Shown one piece after another: positions 61,366-64,000 of a stretch of DNA of 64,000 nucleotides (the stretch's first letter is position 1; each line of letters begins with the position of its first letter). A program made the translations under genes and the position numbers. The notes under the pieces are model-generated. The model saw nothing but the letters and a program-made list of their open reading frames with translations. It did no database searches and was not told the DNA's origin. The stretch comes from Globisporangium splendens. Lineage: Eukaryota; Oomycota; Peronosporomycetes; Pythiales; Pythiaceae. Where the stretch lies: NCBI GenBank assembly GCA_006386115.1, contig VFIW01000088.1, forward strand, positions 124,001-188,000, read 5' to 3'.

Positions 61366-64000
61366 AATGAATATTTCCTTGTTTTTAGAATACTTGAAGC
61401 AGACGACAGGCAAGCGATTCTACGCCTACCCACTCGATAAATACGGTCCAATATCCCACCAATCGCAGTTGTGGGAGGTACTCTTTGAAGAGGAATTGTG
61501 TCCAAAAGCGCTTATCGATGTCAGGCGAATTATTTGGAGAGGGCAAACGATCATCCTTCACCACGCATTCAAGTACAGAATGGCTCCTTGTTTAATCTGT
61601 GGAGCAGCGGGACATTTCGCGCGAGCGTGTAAGGCAACGGAACAGGAACTAAAAACTAACAACTGTATTCACGCAGACGATGAGATCGTGAGTAAACTCC
61701 CGAGAAAGCCAGCCACTTTCACCAGTGCAGCGGAAATTAAGGAGTCTGTCTCAGATGGCATCGACAAACAGAAACAGCCACTTCAACCCGCAACAGAGGA
61801 TCCTCACGCCAGGGGGGAAAACAAGCCGAGCGAGAACACGAATCCCGTGACGCCTGACGAGACCAACACGTCCAGCCCACAACCGAACCCCAACCCAAAT
61901 AATCTAACAAAAAATGTGTCGTTTACAGTGAAAACAGGAACTTCAGGACAACAAACCGGCAATCTCAAAGAGCAGGCGAAGGCGAAACTAAACGGGGGAG
62001 CAGCGAACACAAAAGGACCCGCGTCAAAGGCAAGCCAGAAAAACGGTCCAAGACAAATTTCCAAGGATGACATCCGGTGGGCAAAAGAGCTGATGCGCTT
62101 CCGACGAGATATGGACGAGTTAATGAAGGTGCACGTGGAAAGACAAACCGAGCTCAACCCGAATCGTAACGACATCATGGACTGGGATGGGGAGTACACG
62201 ATTCAAGACGTGATGGACGCCAACGGACTTGCAGAAGCAACAACACCACCTACCGGAAATTGCCAATTTTATGCAGTGGCGGAAGCGATACTCCAAATCG
62301 TGCATGACAACATGGCCAATGAGAAGCTGCTCGAGGCCACGGCGAGCAGAATCAAGCAAAGCATGAACGCGGCAGCACGGCTCAACTTCGATCTCGAATT
62401 TCCTGAAGGAACTCATTTGGGAATACTCGAAGCACTGGGGAGAGGGGATCGGAAAATGAGCCCAAAAGAAAGGAGAGCAGATGTTCTCGACTATTTCAGT
62501 GATATCGCAAGTAGCTCCTCCAGCCGATCTTCCACGCTGCCAGGATCCCTGTGGGGTGGGCCAGAGTCCTTGCGGATGGCTGCCAAGGCTTTGCAGAGAA
62601 AAATCTTCGTGCTGATCGAGACAACGTACGGAGACCGTAAGGGCTTTGCAATTTACAAGCCGCAATCCAGAGTCCATGGAGGCGGCCAGTTTTTGTCAGC
62701 CAAAGAACATGTGTGCACAGGGAAGCAATGGGAAGACGAGCTCCGTCAAGACACAAACGAAGCAGTGGCCACGAGCTGTCCGCTACCAATTGTGATGAAA
62801 TTCGCAAACGAACACTACAACAGTCTGCATTTCAGAACCCTGAACGACCCAACACCACTGGCGAATATGACGAGCTCATCATTAGCGAAGCATCTCCAAG
62901 GATCCGAGAGGAGCAAGTCGGAGTTTAAGACGGACCGATCTGGTCAATTCGAAGACGATCGAGAAACAGACGATTCAATGGAGGACAGCGACAATTCCAG
63001 TTTGGGAGAGTCAGTGTGGACTCCATCGCTGGACGAGCGAGAAAAGTTCGAGCCAAACCAGCTCAGCGGACAACACGGCTGGTCTTTCGCATCGCAGGAG
63101 AATCAGCTTGTGGTATATCACTCGCCCACAATCGAGTTACCTCAACAACCCAGGAAGCGAGAGAGAGACGAAACCCTGATGCTCACAGCAATAGATGGTG
63201 ACGTCGCGATAAACCTGAACAGCCCCAATATCCCCCTCAAGAAAACCAAAACGCTCTCGAGACGTTTGGCGGTCGAAGGAGACTCCATGCAGAAACGAAG
63301 AGACCTCGAGCGCACGCTGCAGGAGCATTGGGAAGGGTTCCAGGAGCAATGGAAGCAAGAAACCAAGTGCTCCTTTCCACTGCTCTCGTCTAATCGTGAT
63401 GTATGGACGCAGGCGGCTCTCAATGAGTGGGAGCGAATTCTAGCGATGTTGAAGACGTCGCCAGGGCCGCATCATGTGCTGAACCATCTCAGCGGGCCAA
63501 CGCTAGTGGACTTGACGCAAGTTCTGCGCGGACAGGTGATTGAGGAAGGACTCAAACGTCTTTCATACCGCACCGATCAAGCAGAAACCAGGGTATGGAT
63601 CACAGGTTGGTTTGACAGGATTGCAACGGCAACCACGAAGCAACAACGGGTGGCACTGCTCAACTCCAAGGAAGACTGGTTGACGCTAGAAAAAATAAAG
63701 TATGGTGGCCTTGAAGTTCTGCGACTTTGTCACCCGACCCAGCTAGAGAAGCTCAGCCGCTACATCATCTGCACAGTGGTGTATGAGGAGGAGCTGCAGA
63801 CGTTCGGGTCCAGTGACGCCGAAGACCCAGACATCCTGTACGAGGCGATTGAAGACTTGTGTGCGATGTTGAAACAAACCAGAGAACTCAAAGCAGCCTT
63901 CAAGAGTGGAGAGGAGCTCAGCGAGTGGTTAGCTCTTTCGGTGATCATGGCTCAAGTCACCATGGAAGTGGACTCGGTCGAGCCTTCAAGGTACTAAAGG
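61366..64000 (+). mobile_element. LINE-OTU copy 2, 5'-truncated, runs off the window
   Basis: Matches 15355-17989 of the first copy at offset 46,011, starting at aatgaatat. The 5' part (about 1.5 kb including the ORF1 N-terminal third) is missing, as in typical 5'-truncated LINE insertions. ORF2 would start just outside the window. Confidence 0.87.
61367..63997 (+). CDS. LINE-OTU ORF1, C-terminal two thirds (copy 2)
   Basis: 876 codons open from an internal ATG (MNISLFLEYLKQ); the same frame also runs upstream through unrelated MCM6 sequence to 61226. It retains the zinc knuckle CLICGAAGHFARAC, the OTU Cys box GNCQFYAV and the His box HYNSLHF, and ends VEPSRY like copy 1. There are several tens of amino-acid changes from copy 1 but no stop or frameshift. 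As a truncated insertion it is probably not functional, though the frame is intact. Confidence 0.72.
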   Translation: MNISLFLEYLKQTTGKRFYAYPLDKYGPISHQSQLWEVLFEEELCPKALIDVRRIIWRGQTIILHHAFKYRMAPCLICGAAGHFARACKATEQELKTNNCIHADDEIVSKLPRKPATFTSAAEIKESVSDGIDKQKQPLQPATEDPHARGENKPSENTNPVTPDETNTSSPQPNPNPNNLTKNVSFTVKTGTSGQQTGNLKEQAKAKLNGGAANTKGPASKASQKNGPRQISKDDIRWAKELMRFRRDMDELMKVHVERQTELNPNRNDIMDWDGEYTIQDVMDANGLAEATTPPTGNCQFYAVAEAILQIVHDNMANEKLLEATASRIKQSMNAAARLNFDLEFPEGTHLGILEALGRGDRKMSPKERRADVLDYFSDIASSSSSRSSTLPGSLWGGPESLRMAAKALQRKIFVLIETTYGDRKGFAIYKPQSRVHGGGQFLSAKEHVCTGKQWEDELRQDTNEAVATSCPLPIVMKFANEHYNSLHFRTLNDPTPLANMTSSSLAKHLQGSERSKSEFKTDRSGQFEDDRETDDSMEDSDNSSLGESVWTPSLDEREKFEPNQLSGQHGWSFASQENQLVVYHSPTIELPQQPRKRERDETLMLTAIDGDVAINLNSPNIPLKKTKTLSRRLAVEGDSMQKRRDLERTLQEHWEGFQEQWKQETKCSFPLLSSNRDVWTQAALNEWERILAMLKTSPGPHHVLNHLSGPTLVDLTQVLRGQVIEEGLKRLSYRTDQAETRVWITGWFDRIATATTKQQRVALLNSKEDWLTLEKIKYGGLEVLRLCHPTQLEKLSRYIICTVVYEEELQTFGSSDAEDPDILYEAIEDLCAMLKQTRELKAAFKSGEELSEWLALSVIMAQVTMEVDSVEPSRY

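Noticed and set aside
61226..61366. Upstream 47 codons of the long ORF covering LINE-OTU copy 2.
   Set aside because: They are plus-strand translation of the MCM6 fragment, joined by chance to the truncated ORF1.
61155..61505. Minus-strand 116-aa ORF spanning the MCM6/LINE junction.
   Set aside because: Wrong frame for most of the MCM6 homology and composed of two unrelated sequences.

Overview
The window looks like repeat-rich accessory DNA from a filamentous eukaryotic pathogen. I infer an oomycete of the Phytophthora/Pythium type, genus not determinable. The reasons are chromodomain Ty3/gypsy elements with oomycete-style gag and chromodomain sequences, EN-RT-RNase H LINEs, intron-poor small secreted cysteine-rich protein genes, and TCATT initiator-like motifs upstream of those genes. 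No bacterial features, tRNA, rRNA or CRISPR were seen.

Left part (1-11.7 kb): nested LTR retrotransposons. A gag fragment (1-613) is cut by a nearly complete chromovirus, Gypsy-1 (614-9012). Gypsy-1 has a 5' LTR, gag, pol (protease, RT, RNase H, integrase, chromodomain), a long antisense ORF overlapping the pol 3' end, a polypurine tract and a truncated 3' LTR. Next come a decayed minus-strand element, Gypsy-2 (9013-11058), and a chromodomain scrap of a third. Gypsy-1 and Gypsy-2 both carry a slippery heptamer plus a hairpin at the gag stop, pointing to -1 frameshifting for Gag-Pol.

Right part (11.7-61 kb): an amplified array. Eight genes (E1-E8) for one family of small secreted six-cysteine proteins lie in four head-to-head pairs (P1-P4). 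Between pairs lie copies (M0-M4) of a block of dead LINEs: LINE-A, interrupted by an antisense LINE-B with a 15-bp target-site duplication. M1 and M2 are direct repeats about 11,008 bp apart. M2 and M3 are arms of a roughly 20-kb palindrome centred near 45,458, M3 and M4 form a second one centred near 56,518, and M0/M1 flank P1. Mature N-termini vary strongly while the signal peptide, the Cys frame and a 16-residue core are conserved, as in candidate apoplastic effectors.

In P1 the shared upstream region is split by a full-length LINE (13826-23110) with an intact OTU/zinc-knuckle ORF1 and an intact EN-RT-RNase H ORF2, flanked by a 15-bp duplication. A second, 5'-truncated copy (61366-64000) runs off the right edge, next to a decayed MCM6 helicase fragment (60996-61365). 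Apart from the effector genes, nearly everything here is mobile-element derived.
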